The notes under the pieces were generated by a model that saw only the letters and a list, made by a program, of their open reading frames with translations, did no database searches and was not told the DNA's origin. Below, piece by piece: positions 17,750 through 26,647 of a DNA stretch of 45,908 nucleotides. Made by a program: the position numbers and the translations under genes. The first letter of the stretch is position 1; each line of letters starts with the position of its first letter. Origin of the DNA: an uncultured Flavobacteriales bacterium (GTDB lineage Bacteria > Bacteroidota > Bacteroidia > Flavobacteriales_D > Crocinitomicaceae); assembly GCA_913046365.1 (NCBI GenBank), contig CAJWRM010000019.1, forward strand, positions 1 through 45,908. The letters run 5' to 3'.

Positions 17750-18611
17750 CATTCCTATTAAGCTCGTTGAATGTCCAAGAGATGCTATGCAAGGTCTTAA
17801 GCATTTCATTCCTACGGATTTAAAAGTTGAATACATTAATAAACTTATTAATTGCGGTTTTGACTCATTGGATATGGGGAGCTTTGTCTCACCTAAGGTT
17901 ATACCTCAGCTTCAGGATACTTCCATTGTACTTGACAAAATAAACCCTAGTCCCGATACAAAATTACTCACGATTGTTGCTAATGTTCAAGGAGCCCGGG
18001 AAGCAGTTGAATATGATAGTATTCAGTGTTTAGGTTATCCGTTTTCTATCTCTGAGACTTTTCAAAAAAGGAATATTAATAAAAGTATTGATGCTTCTAT
18101 GACGCTATTAGATCGGCTTTATAATATTGCTGGGAACAGAGATAAAGAAGTCATTTTATATCTTTCCATGGGTTTTGGCAATCCGTATGGTGACCTATGG
18201 TCGGAGGGACTTGTTGAAGAATGGGTTCATAAGTTAAATTCGAATTTTGCCACAACAATTATTGCCATTTCTGATACGATTGGTTGTGCCAAACCAGATC
18301 AGGTTGAACGGATTTTTAAAAATCTAAATGCATCTTTTGATGAAATTGAGTTTGGTGCTCATTTACATGTATTACCGAACAATGTTCAAGCCCTTTCCGA
18401 GGCTGCTTTTAACGGTGGTTGTCGTAGGTTTGATAGTGTTATAAAGGGTTTTGGAGGTTGCCCTATGGCGAAAGATGATTTAACGGGTAACATGCCTACA
18501 GAATTATTGCTTAGTTGGTTAGAGTCTAAAGATATTCAACATGGGGTTGTGCGAGAATCATTTGCGGATGCTCTAGATTTTTCTAACCAAGTTTTTAAAT
18601 CCAATATCTAG
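17727..18611 (+). CDS. Hydroxymethylglutaryl-CoA lyase
   Basis: Splits HMG-CoA into acetyl-CoA and acetoacetate, the last step of leucine breakdown. The 294-residue HMGL-like barrel has the metal-site opening [10 protein letters not shown], then [36 protein letters not shown] with the metal-binding His residues, and [15 protein letters not shown] with the catalytic Cys loop. No ATG exists near the N-terminus. The best start is TTG 17727, inside the end of pyrD, which suggests coupled translation. The AMQG motif in place of the more common GLQ is usual for Bacteroidota members as I recall them. Related aldolase-type carboxylyases are the main alternative. Confidence 0.88.
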   Translation: MSTEEINNIPIKLVECPRDAMQGLKHFIPTDLKVEYINKLINCGFDSLDMGSFVSPKVIPQLQDTSIVLDKINPSPDTKLLTIVANVQGAREAVEYDSIQCLGYPFSISETFQKRNINKSIDASMTLLDRLYNIAGNRDKEVILYLSMGFGNPYGDLWSEGLVEEWVHKLNSNFATTIIAISDTIGCAKPDQVERIFKNLNASFDEIEFGAHLHVLPNNVQALSEAAFNGGCRRFDSVIKGFGGCPMAKDDLTGNMPTELLLSWLESKDIQHGVVRESFADALDFSNQVFKSNI

Positions 18612-18615
18612 TTTT

Positions 18616-19260
18616 ATGAATCGACGTAATTTATTCTGGATATGTATTTTCTCAATCGTTTTAAGTTGTGGGGGTGAGAATAATGCTTCTCAAAACAATG
18701 TGGATCTTGAAAAAGATATTGATGATGTTACTGCTAATGATTCTGGAGAACCGTCGATAAGTGTAAATCTTTTAGCTGAAATAAATAACTCCTCAGAGGA
18801 GCTAAATGCGAGTTCAAATATAATTGATACGCTTTTTCTGTCAATTCATAACTCAGTTCAAGATGGTTTTGCTTTGATGTGTAAATTTGAAGCTGAAAAT
18901 AAGACAAAACTTAAAACATACGTTTTTGATCGAAATTCTGAAGGTGAATTGATTCAAAAGAATGCCTTTGTTGGAATTTTGTTAGGCAAAGATACAGCCA
19001 CCATTGATTATCCGAAAATAATGCTTCGTTTTGTAGAGCTTGACAAAAAGGAGGACCTTTATTCTTATAATTGTTGGTTTGGTTTTGACCGAAATATTTC
19101 TAAGTATGTCTTTGAACACTGTGTTTCTATAAATAAAACCTATAAAGGTCGCAGAAAATCTTTAGATGTTTATTATTCTGAGGTGGAGTCAATTGAAGAC
19201 CAGATACTGACAAACAAAGAGGTACTTTCAGTTTTAGAAATGAACAATTATTTGAATTGA
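18616..19260 (+). CDS. Lipoprotein of unknown function
   Basis: A 214-residue protein with a lipoprotein signal peptide: IFSIVLSCGG gives an LSC lipobox with Cys18. The next ~40 residues are acidic and low complexity (DLEKDIDDVTANDSGEP), probably a surface or periplasmic linker. A beta-rich domain without a known motif follows (IDTLFLSIHNSVQDGFALMC, LIQKNAFVGILLGKDTATID). It starts 4 bases after the HMG-CoA lyase stop and converges with the DUF2400 gene with a 13-base overlap. No function can be assigned. Confidence 0.8.
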   Translation: MNRRNLFWICIFSIVLSCGGENNASQNNVDLEKDIDDVTANDSGEPSISVNLLAEINNSSEELNASSNIIDTLFLSIHNSVQDGFALMCKFEAENKTKLKTYVFDRNSEGELIQKNAFVGILLGKDTATIDYPKIMLRFVELDKKEDLYSYNCWFGFDRNISKYVFEHCVSINKTYKGRRKSLDVYYSEVESIEDQILTNKEVLSVLEMNNYLN

Positions 19261-20015
19261 AGCTCTTTGTTCACGCCAATGCCGAATAAGGCAAAGTCGT
19301 ATTTGGCAGGATCTTTGGCATCCAATTTCCTTAATTTATAAATAAGCTCCTCATTAGTTTTCCAGTCGTTCTGCTTTCGCTTTAATATACCAAGGTTTCT
19401 AGCTATATTTCCTGTATGCACATCGAGAGGTACATATAATTCACTTTTGGATATATTATCCCAAAGGCCAAAATCAACTCCTTTTTCATTGCTTCTAACC
19501 ATCCATCTAAGAAACATAACCAATCTTTTACACGCCGAGTTTTTCATCGGATTTGAAATGTGTTTTTCGCTTCTTTGCTCATGCGCCGTATCTAAAAAAA
19601 CCGATCTGAAATTTGCAATACGCATTTTTAGTCCAATTTCTTTTTCATCTACATTGCTAAATGCTCCTTCTAGACCTTCCTTGTTTTTATATAGATTCTT
19701 TAGGCTCCGACAAAAAAAGTTTAAATCGATTCCATTAAAAGTTCTATGCACAAAAGGAAGCGGTTTTAGGCTCTCGTAATCCATTATGAAATCATAAGGA
19801 GCGTCGCCAAACAATTCCATTAATCGGTCTCCACTTTTTAAAATACTCAATCGGTTTCCCCAGGCTAATGATGCCATGAAAAAGGCGGAAATCTCTATGT
19901 CCTCCTTCTTAGTATACCTGTGCGGTATATTAATTGGGTCATTTTCAATAAAACTTGGACACTCGTATTGATTCGCTTTAAAGTCGAGGTATTCTTTTAA
20001 ATCTTTCTGATTCAT
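19248..20015 (-). CDS. DUF2400 / TIGR02757 family protein
   Basis: A 255-residue soluble protein. The segments FMASLAWGNRLSILKSGDRL, HRTFNGIDLNFFCRSL, KRLVMFLRWMVRSN and VPLDVHTGNIARNLGIL, with the ending DPAKYDFALFGIGV, are those of the TIGR02757/DUF2400 family common in Bacteroidota. The VHTGNIAR and DPxKYDFALFG parts resemble archaeal-type 8-oxoguanine glycosylases of the HhH-GPD fold, so a DNA-repair or base-excision-like role is possible but not shown. The gene follows the lolD-like gene with no gap and is the last of the menB-pepD-ribBA run. Confidence 0.85.
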   Translation of the reverse strand: MNQKDLKEYLDFKANQYECPSFIENDPINIPHRYTKKEDIEISAFFMASLAWGNRLSILKSGDRLMELFGDAPYDFIMDYESLKPLPFVHRTFNGIDLNFFCRSLKNLYKNKEGLEGAFSNVDEKEIGLKMRIANFRSVFLDTAHEQRSEKHISNPMKNSACKRLVMFLRWMVRSNEKGVDFGLWDNISKSELYVPLDVHTGNIARNLGILKRKQNDWKTNEELIYKLRKLDAKDPAKYDFALFGIGVNKELQFK

Positions 20016-20672
20016 TTACTGAATGAAATCTCCATCTTTCATTGTCAAAGTTCGGTCTGCCATCGCAGCCAATTCTTTGTTGTGTGTAACAATGACGAAG
20101 GTTTGATTGAACTCCTCTCTTAGTGCAAAAAATAGTTCGTGTAGCTCTTGTGAGTTTCTTGTATCTAAATTACCTGATGGCTCGTCTCCAAAAATAATCT
20201 TCGGTTCGTTAAATAATGCACGACAAACGGCTGCTCTTTGTTGTTCTCCACCTGATAGCTGCGACGGCTTGTGGTTTAACCTGTCTTGAAGCCCAATTTT
20301 TTCAAGGAGCATTTCTGCTCTTTCTTTTGCCTGTTTCTTCGCATCTCCTCTAATGAGTCCAGGGAGCATTACATTTTCTGTAGCAGTAAATTCTGGTAGT
20401 AATTGATGAAATTGAAAAATAAAACCAAGTTTTTGATTTCTAAAGGCAGATAGCTCATTTTGACTTAGCTCAAATGGATTCATATTGTCGATACTTAGTT
20501 CTCCTGAACTAGGTTGATCTAAGGTCCCCAATATTTGTAGTAATGTTGTTTTTCCTGCGCCTGACGAACCAACGATTGATACAATTTCCCTTTCTTTTAT
20601 CTCTAGATTTACGCCATTTAAAATGTGTAAGTCACCATAGGATTTTGTAATCTGTTTGGCTTTTAGAATCAT
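20016..20672 (-). CDS. ABC transporter ATP-binding protein, LolD-like
   Basis: A 218-residue ATPase subunit of the LolD/MacB group. It has Walker [11 protein letters not shown]-loop [17 protein letters not shown], signature LSGGEQQR, Walker [13 protein letters not shown] and the switch His in [10 protein letters not shown]. LolD drives lipoprotein release from the inner membrane; MacB-like relatives export other substrates, and no permease gene is present here to decide. I chose ATG 20672 because its ATGA overlaps the ribBA stop and the protein then begins [15 protein letters not shown], the normal family start. The frame upstream to 20744 lies inside ribBA. Confidence 0.88.
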   Translation of the reverse strand: MILKAKQITKSYGDLHILNGVNLEIKEREIVSIVGSSGAGKTTLLQILGTLDQPSSGELSIDNMNPFELSQNELSAFRNQKLGFIFQFHQLLPEFTATENVMLPGLIRGDAKKQAKERAEMLLEKIGLQDRLNHKPSQLSGGEQQRAAVCRALFNEPKIIFGDEPSGNLDTRNSQELHELFFALREEFNQTFVIVTHNKELAAMADRTLTMKDGDFIQ

Positions 20673-21883
20673 TTCTTGATATTTAATTGATGGCCCATTC
20701 TTTCTTTTTTGGTCAAGAGGTAATCTTCGTTGTGTATATTGCATTCTATTTCAATAGGTACAGTTTCGGTTATTTCTAAGCCGTATCCAACGAGACCGGT
20801 TCTTTTTTTCGGATTATTGCTAATTAATTTCATTCTTTTTACTCCCGAGGCACGAAGTATTTGAGCTCCCACGCCATAATCTCTTGCGTCTCCTTTAAAG
20901 CCTAATTTTAAATTGGCTTCTAACGTGTCATAACCCTCTTCTTGCAGCTTATATGCTTTTAATTTATTTACAAGACCAATACCTCTTCCTTCTTGGTTCA
21001 TATAAAGAACAACCCCTTTACCTGCTTTTTCAATCATTTTTAAGGCTTCCTGAAGCTGGTCTCCACAATCACACCTTAAAGAACCCAGAATATCACCCGT
21101 GAAGCATGAAGAATGGACGCGAACAAGTACGGATTCATTAGGATCCCATTCCCCTTTAATTATTGCTAGATGCTCTTCACCAGTGGTTAGTTGTTTAAAA
21201 GCTTTAAGCTGAAAGTTTCCATACTTAGAAGGCATGTCAACTTTAACCAATTCTTCTATGAGCGTTTCATGTTGCATTCGATAAGCAATAAGGTCCTCTA
21301 TAGAAACAATTTTTAGATCAAATTTCTTTGCAATTTTAATTAATTCAGGAAGTCTTGCCATAGAACCATCTTCATTCATGATTTCAACAATGAGACCTGC
21401 AGGTTCATATCCTGCAAGACGACTCATATCTACAGCAGCTTCAGTGTGACCGGCCCTTCTCAATACACCCCCCTTTTTTGCTCTTAATGGGAAGATGTGC
21501 CCAGGTTTACCAAGTTGATTTGGTTTGGTATTAGGATCTATAAGGGCTTTTACGGTTTTTGACCTATCCGCAGCAGAAATTCCGGTTGTACATCCTTTTC
21601 CAATAAGATCTACAGAAACAGTAAAAGGGGTGTCAAAATGAGAATTATTAGAATGGACCATCATTTCAAGACCCAATTCATCGCATCTTTCCTCAATAAG
21701 TGGTGCACAAATTAAGCCTCTTCCGTGGGTCGCCATAAAATTGATTAGCTCGGGAGTTGCATTTCTTGCCGCAGTCAAAAAATCACCTTCATTTTCTCTG
21801 TTTTCATCATCAACAACAATGATGACTTTTCCATTTTTGATAGCCTCTAAGGCTTCTTCTATGGTGTTTAATTGAAATGACAT
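20669..21883 (-). CDS. ribBA: Bifunctional 3,4-dihydroxybutanone-4-phosphate synthase / GTP cyclohydrolase II
   Basis: Supplies both precursors of riboflavin. Residues about 1-205 are the RibB part: [13 protein letters not shown] with the acidic metal site, [13 protein letters not shown] and [11 protein letters not shown]. Residues about 206-404 are the RibA part: [21 protein letters not shown] with the three zinc Cys residues, [20 protein letters not shown], and the closing [12 protein letters not shown]. Length is normal for the fused enzyme. It lies 29 bases after pepD on the same strand, so there is no room for an FMN riboswitch directly in front. Its stop overlaps the lolD-like start. 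Confidence 0.97.
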   Translation of the reverse strand: MSFQLNTIEEALEAIKNGKVIIVVDDENRENEGDFLTAARNATPELINFMATHGRGLICAPLIEERCDELGLEMMVHSNNSHFDTPFTVSVDLIGKGCTTGISAADRSKTVKALIDPNTKPNQLGKPGHIFPLRAKKGGVLRRAGHTEAAVDMSRLAGYEPAGLIVEIMNEDGSMARLPELIKIAKKFDLKIVSIEDLIAYRMQHETLIEELVKVDMPSKYGNFQLKAFKQLTTGEEHLAIIKGEWDPNESVLVRVHSSCFTGDILGSLRCDCGDQLQEALKMIEKAGKGVVLYMNQEGRGIGLVNKLKAYKLQEEGYDTLEANLKLGFKGDARDYGVGAQILRASGVKRMKLISNNPKKRTGLVGYGLEITETVPIEIECNIHNEDYLLTKKERMGHQLNIKK

Positions 21884-21912
21884 ATTTAGTATGTAAATAA
21901 TTTATAACCTAT

Positions 21913-23367
21913 TTATTTCAATGGTATTTTTTTTAGTGTCTCCAGGTAAAAATTCCAAAACTTTTGAACCGAGGATATTTGTACTTTCTCATCCGGAGAG
22001 TGAGCTGCTCTAATGTTGGGCCCAAATGAAATCATGTCTGCATTTGGAAGATGCGTTCCTAAAATACCGCATTCTAATCCTGCATGACATGCTTTGACCT
22101 GTGGATCCTCGTTGAACATATCCTTATACAACTGCTCCATAATGGTTAGTATATCTGAATTCGGATTGGGCTGCCACCCAGGGTAATCCCCAGTTTGTAT
22201 GACATTGCAACCCATACTTTCAAAGCTGCACCTTATGGTCATTGCAATTTCGTCTTTTGTCGATTCTACACTACTCCTCTGTAAGGACTGCGTGATAAAT
22301 TCATTGTTTTCAATGAGTACTCGAGCCAAACTTGAGGATGTTTCAACCAAACCAGCAATGTCTGGACTCATTCGAAACACACCGTTATGAACACAGCACA
22401 AGGTGTTAACAATCTTATTAGAATCCTTTTCAGAAATAACCTCAGGCATAGACTCTACTGCTGCAAATGTTATTAGCAGGTTGGGCTCAATGCTTTTATA
22501 CTCACTATGGAGCACTTTGGCTTGTCGTTCAATTTCAGCTTGAACATTTTTTAATTCGACTGATGGAATTGCAATAATCGATTTAGCCTCTCTCGGAATA
22601 GCATTTCTTAGACCTCCACCGTCAAATGAACCTATCAATACGGTTGATTTTTTCGAGATGTTCCATAGTATTCTAGACATCCATTTGTTCGCATTCCCTC
22701 GTCCTGAATCAATATCCATTCCCGAGTGTCCACCTAACAAACCTTTAATATCTATTTGAATAAAGCTATAATTATTTGGTGTTGTGATACCTTCACAGGT
22801 ATATGATGTGTTTGTATCTATACCGCCAGCACATCCAATGGAGAGCTCGTCATCATCTTCAGTGTCAAGATTCAATAGTATTTCTCCGCTAAAGAGACTT
22901 CCATCCATTTCTTTCGCACCGGTCATTCCCGTTTCCTCATCTATTGTAAATAATGCCTCTAAAGGAGGGTGCGCGATGTCTTTTGCTGATAGTGTTGCCA
23001 TTATTGTAGCCACACCAATACCATTATCTGCACCAAGTGTTGTACCGTCTGCATCCACCCAATCCCCTTTGACACGCATACTAATTCCCTGGCTATCAAA
23101 GTCGAATGTGGTATCTCCATTTTTTTGATGCACCATATCTAAATGGGATTGAAGGATAACTGTTTTTTTATCCTCCATGCCCAAACTCCCTGGTTTTTTT
23201 ATTATGACATTACCGATACTGTCTTTTGTGGTTTCTAGACCAAGTTCTTTACCAAAGTTCATCATAAATTCAATGACTCTTTCTTCTTTCTTCGATGGAC
23301 GAGGTACAGCATTTAGATCTGCAAAATGATTCCAAAGTCCGTTGGGTTTTAGTGAGCGTATTGACAT
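21913..23367 (-). CDS. pepD: Aminoacyl-histidine dipeptidase (M20 family)
   Basis: Zinc dipeptidase of the PepD/carnosinase type, cleaving Xaa-His and other dipeptides in the cytoplasm. It has 484 residues. The metal-site motifs are all present: LQSHLDMVHQKNG with the first His, TTLGADNGIG with the bridging Asp, FTIDEETGMTGA with the catalytic Glu, and LNLDTEDDDE. A dimerisation-lid segment GLLGGHSGMDIDSGRGNA follows, and the closing ligand is in SFGPNIRAAHSPDE. It starts with ATG directly next to the menB stop and precedes ribBA by 29 bases. The function of the family is well known; the exact substrate range is not visible. Confidence 0.94.
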   Translation of the reverse strand: MSIRSLKPNGLWNHFADLNAVPRPSKKEERVIEFMMNFGKELGLETTKDSIGNVIIKKPGSLGMEDKKTVILQSHLDMVHQKNGDTTFDFDSQGISMRVKGDWVDADGTTLGADNGIGVATIMATLSAKDIAHPPLEALFTIDEETGMTGAKEMDGSLFSGEILLNLDTEDDDELSIGCAGGIDTNTSYTCEGITTPNNYSFIQIDIKGLLGGHSGMDIDSGRGNANKWMSRILWNISKKSTVLIGSFDGGGLRNAIPREAKSIIAIPSVELKNVQAEIERQAKVLHSEYKSIEPNLLITFAAVESMPEVISEKDSNKIVNTLCCVHNGVFRMSPDIAGLVETSSSLARVLIENNEFITQSLQRSSVESTKDEIAMTIRCSFESMGCNVIQTGDYPGWQPNPNSDILTIMEQLYKDMFNEDPQVKACHAGLECGILGTHLPNADMISFGPNIRAAHSPDEKVQISSVQKFWNFYLETLKKIPLK

Positions 23368-24210
23368 TTAAGGAAATTTAGGATATTGTTTAAAATTAGG
23401 ATCTCTTTTTTCAAGGAATGCATTTCTTCCTTCAACCGCTTCATCAGTCATATAAGCTAGCCGAGTTGCTTCCCCGGCAAATACCTGTTGACCGACAAGT
23501 CCGTCATCAATAAGATTAAAAGCAAATTTAGACATCTTGATTGCAGTTGGACTCTTTTTTAGGATTTCTTGCCCCCAATTAAATGCGGTTTGCTCTAATT
23601 CATTGTGAGGGACAACTTTATTCACCATGCCCATTTCAAATGCTTCTTGGGCTGAATAGCTAGCACCTAGGAAAAAAATTTCTCGCGCGCGCTTTTGACC
23701 TATTTGTCGTGCAAGGTAAGCAGATCCAAAACCTCCATCAAAACTGGCAACATCTACATCGGTTTGTTTAAAAATGGCATGCTCTTTCGAGGCTAAGGAT
23801 AAATCACATACAACGTGTAAGCTATGACCACCTCCAACGGCCCAACCTGGGACTACAGCAATCACAACTTTATTCATAAAACGAATTTGCCTTTGAACAT
23901 CTAATATGTTGAATTTGCTCACGCCGTCTGTTCCCTTGTAACCTCTAGGGGCTCTAACGCGCTGGTCTCCTCCAGAACAAAACGCCCATCCACCATCCTT
24001 TGGAGAAGGACCTTCTCCCGAAATTAAAACAACCCCTATTTCTTGACTTTCATGACAAATAATAAGCGCATCTAACATTTCATCTACTGTTTTTGGACGA
24101 AAAGCATTTCTGACCTCAGGTCTGTTGAATGCTATACGTGCGACACCATCGCAGTAGTTGAAAGTAATATCTTCATATGTTTTTATGGAGTCCCAGGTGA
24201 TTTCTGACAT
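23368..24210 (-). CDS. menB: 1,4-dihydroxy-2-naphthoyl-CoA synthase MenB
   Basis: Crotonase-fold enzyme that closes the naphthoquinol ring in menaquinone synthesis. The 280 residues include the MenB-specific GWAFCSGGDQRVRAPRGYKG oxyanion-hole segment, VVPGWAVGGGHSLHVVCDL, and FKQTDVDVASFDGGFGSAYL with the catalytic Asp region. It ends KRDPNFKQYPKFP, close to the usual MenB tail. No other men genes are in the window. It heads a five-gene same-strand run, and an exact -7 box lies 13 bases upstream of its ATG. MenB presence means the organism respires with menaquinone, consistent with the quinone-linked PyrD. Confidence 0.96.
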   Translation of the reverse strand: MSEITWDSIKTYEDITFNYCDGVARIAFNRPEVRNAFRPKTVDEMLDALIICHESQEIGVVLISGEGPSPKDGGWAFCSGGDQRVRAPRGYKGTDGVSKFNILDVQRQIRFMNKVVIAVVPGWAVGGGHSLHVVCDLSLASKEHAIFKQTDVDVASFDGGFGSAYLARQIGQKRAREIFFLGASYSAQEAFEMGMVNKVVPHNELEQTAFNWGQEILKKSPTAIKMSKFAFNLIDDGLVGQQVFAGEATRLAYMTDEAVEGRNAFLEKRDPNFKQYPKFP

Positions 24211-24223
24211 AACGTGCTTTGTG

Positions 24224-24231
24224 CAAAAATA
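24224..24231 (-). promoter_or_regulatory. Bacteroidota -7 box for the menB-pepD-ribBA-lolD-DUF2400 run
   Basis: On the minus strand the sequence is TATTTTTG, an exact TAnnTTTG match, with 13 bases before the menB ATG at 24210. No clear -33 element is seen at 19 bp. Confidence 0.5.
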
Positions 24232-24296
24232 ATAACATCAAATGAAAGGAAAGGTTTAAAATGGTTTTAGTTTCAATCTGTGGTATCCAATATTTG

Positions 24297-26555
24297 TTAA
24301 TGAAATACGATTTCATCCAAGAAAGTCCAAGGTGTGTGTCCCGCACCAGGAAGTCCTTTAGGTATCTTTGAAAACGTATTTATTTGAATACGAAGCTTTT
24401 TTATTCTCCTTTTAATTTTTAGACGTGTGTGCTCCTGGTTAATGTTTCTCAAACTTCTGATGTTTTTCTTACGTTTACTTATATTGATTACTTGGATTTC
24501 CTGTGGTAAATATATCCATGACCCCTGAGATTCAAGAAAGCTAAATTCAAGTGCCTTTATTTTCTTTTTTTCAGGTAAGGTGATTTCCATTACGATAGAA
24601 CTTGTATCGAAACCGATCCATTGATGACCGCGCCAGGGTCGCGCTCCATTTTGTCCATCAACGAGCAGATTAGTGGCATAATTGTATTGTGGATTTGGTT
24701 TTGTAAGGTAATTGACTTGAACTCCTAATGCATGGTGTTTGGTAAAGTTCATTTCTGAGGTAAGTGAGGTGTTCTTACTTTCAAATTTTATTTTGGTTTC
24801 GATGACATGTTTTTCGGGTCTCTTAATTATTAATTCTTCTCCAACCCGTAGGTTTAATTTAATTACCTGGTCGAGAATGTCAGACTGAATAGTCGCGTAA
24901 AAAATATCAGAACTATCTGGACTATTTAGTTTGAGAGAAATCCCTTTTTTGTGTATCTGACTTATTATTGACGCACGTTGGCTTGATTTAGCGTAATTGA
25001 CATCTAAAAATGATAGTTTTTTATAGTGTGAATCATATAAAACCTTGGAAAAGTCATCATAAGGCGGCTTTTCATTACACCACAACACCTGGCTTAATGC
25101 AATTGCTCTAGGATATGCCATGTATTCCAATTGTTTAAAATCCTTGATATATTCAGTCCATAAATTTGCTTGTCCACCAAGAATGTAATTAGCCTGTGCT
25201 GCGTTTAATTCATCGGGTATAGGATTAAATTCGTATACCTTTTTTAAGGGCGTATAACCTCCAATTGCCAATGGTTCTTCATTCGATTTGCCTTGATAAT
25301 GGTCAAAATAGCAATGCGAACCCGGAGTCATGACAACATAATGTCCTTTTCTAGCAGCTGCAATTCCTCCCTTAAAACCTCTCCAAGACATTACCGTCGC
25401 ATTTGGCGAAAGACCTCCTTCAAGTATTTCATCCCATCCTATAAGTTTTTTGCCTTTTTTATCGAGGAACTTTTCAATTCGAGTGATGAAATAGCTCTGC
25501 AGTTCATGCTCGTTACTTAATCCATTGTCTCGAATTACATTTTGACATTTTTTGCAGGTCTCCCATTTTGATTTGGGCGCTTCATCTCCGCCTATATGTA
25601 TATATTTTCCTGGAAATAGATCGACAACTTCCTCCAAGATATTGGTTATGAATTGAAAGCTTTCTTCTTTTGTGCAATAAATGTCTTCAAATACTCCCCA
25701 TAAACCTGGTACTTCCTGCCGAATCTCAGAACATGAAAACTCAGGATATGCCGCCAGGGCAGCTCTACTATGACCAGGCATCTCAATTTCTGGTACAATA
25801 TCGATGTATCGTTCTTTCGCATACGCAACAATGTCTTTAACTTGCTCTTGAGTATAAAATCCTCCGTATCTTTTTTTGTCGAACTGTTGTGGGGTTTTGG
25901 AATAATGACCAATCAATGTGCTATCCCTAAATGCTCCGGTCTTTGTTAATTTAGGGTATGCTTTTATCTCAATTCTCCAACCTTGGTCATCTGTTAGGTG
26001 CCAATGAAAAGTATTAAATTTATACATGGCCATTAAATCCAAGTACTTTTTAATTTCCTCAACTGAAAAGAAATGTCTGGAAACATCTAAATGAAGCCCG
26101 CGCCATTCAAATTTTGGGTAATCTTGAATGAACGCCTTTGGTATATATTTTATTTCATCCTCTGTTTTTATTAGCTGGACGAGAGATTGTATTGCATAGT
26201 AGAGCGACTTATCATTTGAGTAAGATATAAATATGTAATCACTCACGGATATAGAATAAAAGTCCTTGGGCACATTTTGAAGTTTTCTAAGTCTGATAAA
26301 TCCTTTTCCAGTCGTATCTTTTATTTGAATATCATGAAAAATATTGAACATTGATTCCATTTGATTCAAGGTGCCTTTTGGCCAATATTTTTTGTTAACT
26401 CCTAGTAAATTTGATAAATACAAATTGCCTTTAACTCTTTTATATACAACAGGTGTAGGTAGTATTTGGCACTCCTCCCGTTTTTGCGATTTACAATCAA
26501 AAAATGAGAATAAAAACAAGACTAGGATGAAAGCTTTTTGTATATGACAATTCAT
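24297..26555 (-). CDS. Beta-N-acetylhexosaminidase, glycoside hydrolase family 20
   Basis: A 752-residue exported enzyme removing terminal GlcNAc/GalNAc, for example from chitin oligomers or glycoproteins. The N-terminal hydrophobic signal ends near LFSFFDCKSQ; the Cys could be a lipid anchor, but Asp before it is atypical. The GH20b segment comes first, then the barrel WRGLHLDVSRHFFSVEEIKKYL, HWHLTDDQGWRIEI and IVPEIEMPGHSRAALAAYPE. The catalytic pair is Asp324-Glu325 in HIGGDEAPKSKWE, followed by MSWRGFKGGIAAARKGH. The last ~130 residues resemble an F5/8-type C carbohydrate-binding region (GARPWRGHQWIGFD). The gene stands alone, divergent from cbs, downstream of a short AT-rich spacer. Confidence 0.94.
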   Translation of the reverse strand: MNCHIQKAFILVLFLFSFFDCKSQKREECQILPTPVVYKRVKGNLYLSNLLGVNKKYWPKGTLNQMESMFNIFHDIQIKDTTGKGFIRLRKLQNVPKDFYSISVSDYIFISYSNDKSLYYAIQSLVQLIKTEDEIKYIPKAFIQDYPKFEWRGLHLDVSRHFFSVEEIKKYLDLMAMYKFNTFHWHLTDDQGWRIEIKAYPKLTKTGAFRDSTLIGHYSKTPQQFDKKRYGGFYTQEQVKDIVAYAKERYIDIVPEIEMPGHSRAALAAYPEFSCSEIRQEVPGLWGVFEDIYCTKEESFQFITNILEEVVDLFPGKYIHIGGDEAPKSKWETCKKCQNVIRDNGLSNEHELQSYFITRIEKFLDKKGKKLIGWDEILEGGLSPNATVMSWRGFKGGIAAARKGHYVVMTPGSHCYFDHYQGKSNEEPLAIGGYTPLKKVYEFNPIPDELNAAQANYILGGQANLWTEYIKDFKQLEYMAYPRAIALSQVLWCNEKPPYDDFSKVLYDSHYKKLSFLDVNYAKSSQRASIISQIHKKGISLKLNSPDSSDIFYATIQSDILDQVIKLNLRVGEELIIKRPEKHVIETKIKFESKNTSLTSEMNFTKHHALGVQVNYLTKPNPQYNYATNLLVDGQNGARPWRGHQWIGFDTSSIVMEITLPEKKKIKALEFSFLESQGSWIYLPQEIQVINISKRKKNIRSLRNINQEHTRLKIKRRIKKLRIQINTFSKIPKGLPGAGHTPWTFLDEIVFH

Positions 26556-26624
26556 TGCCCCCTAAGTTAAGGATTAGATATAATAATTGACTGTTCTCAC
26601 TTCGTCTAAATTCTACTTTATAAT

Positions 26625-26632
26625 TAACTTTG
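26625..26632 (+). promoter_or_regulatory. Bacteroidota -7 box for cbs
   Basis: TAACTTTG is an exact TAnnTTTG match, with 15 bases before the cbs ATG at 26648. It lies in the 92-bp divergent spacer between the hexosaminidase and cbs. No -33 TTG at standard spacing is seen. Confidence 0.5.
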
Positions 26633-26647
26633 CACAAAGAAAAATAA

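Noticed and set aside
20673..20744. N-terminal extension of the LolD-like ATPase
   Set aside because: It lies inside ribBA and adds residues not seen in the family; ATG 20672 overlaps the ribBA stop in the usual ATGA.
21884..21912. FMN riboswitch before ribBA
   Set aside because: Only 29 bases separate pepD and ribBA, far too few for an RFN element.
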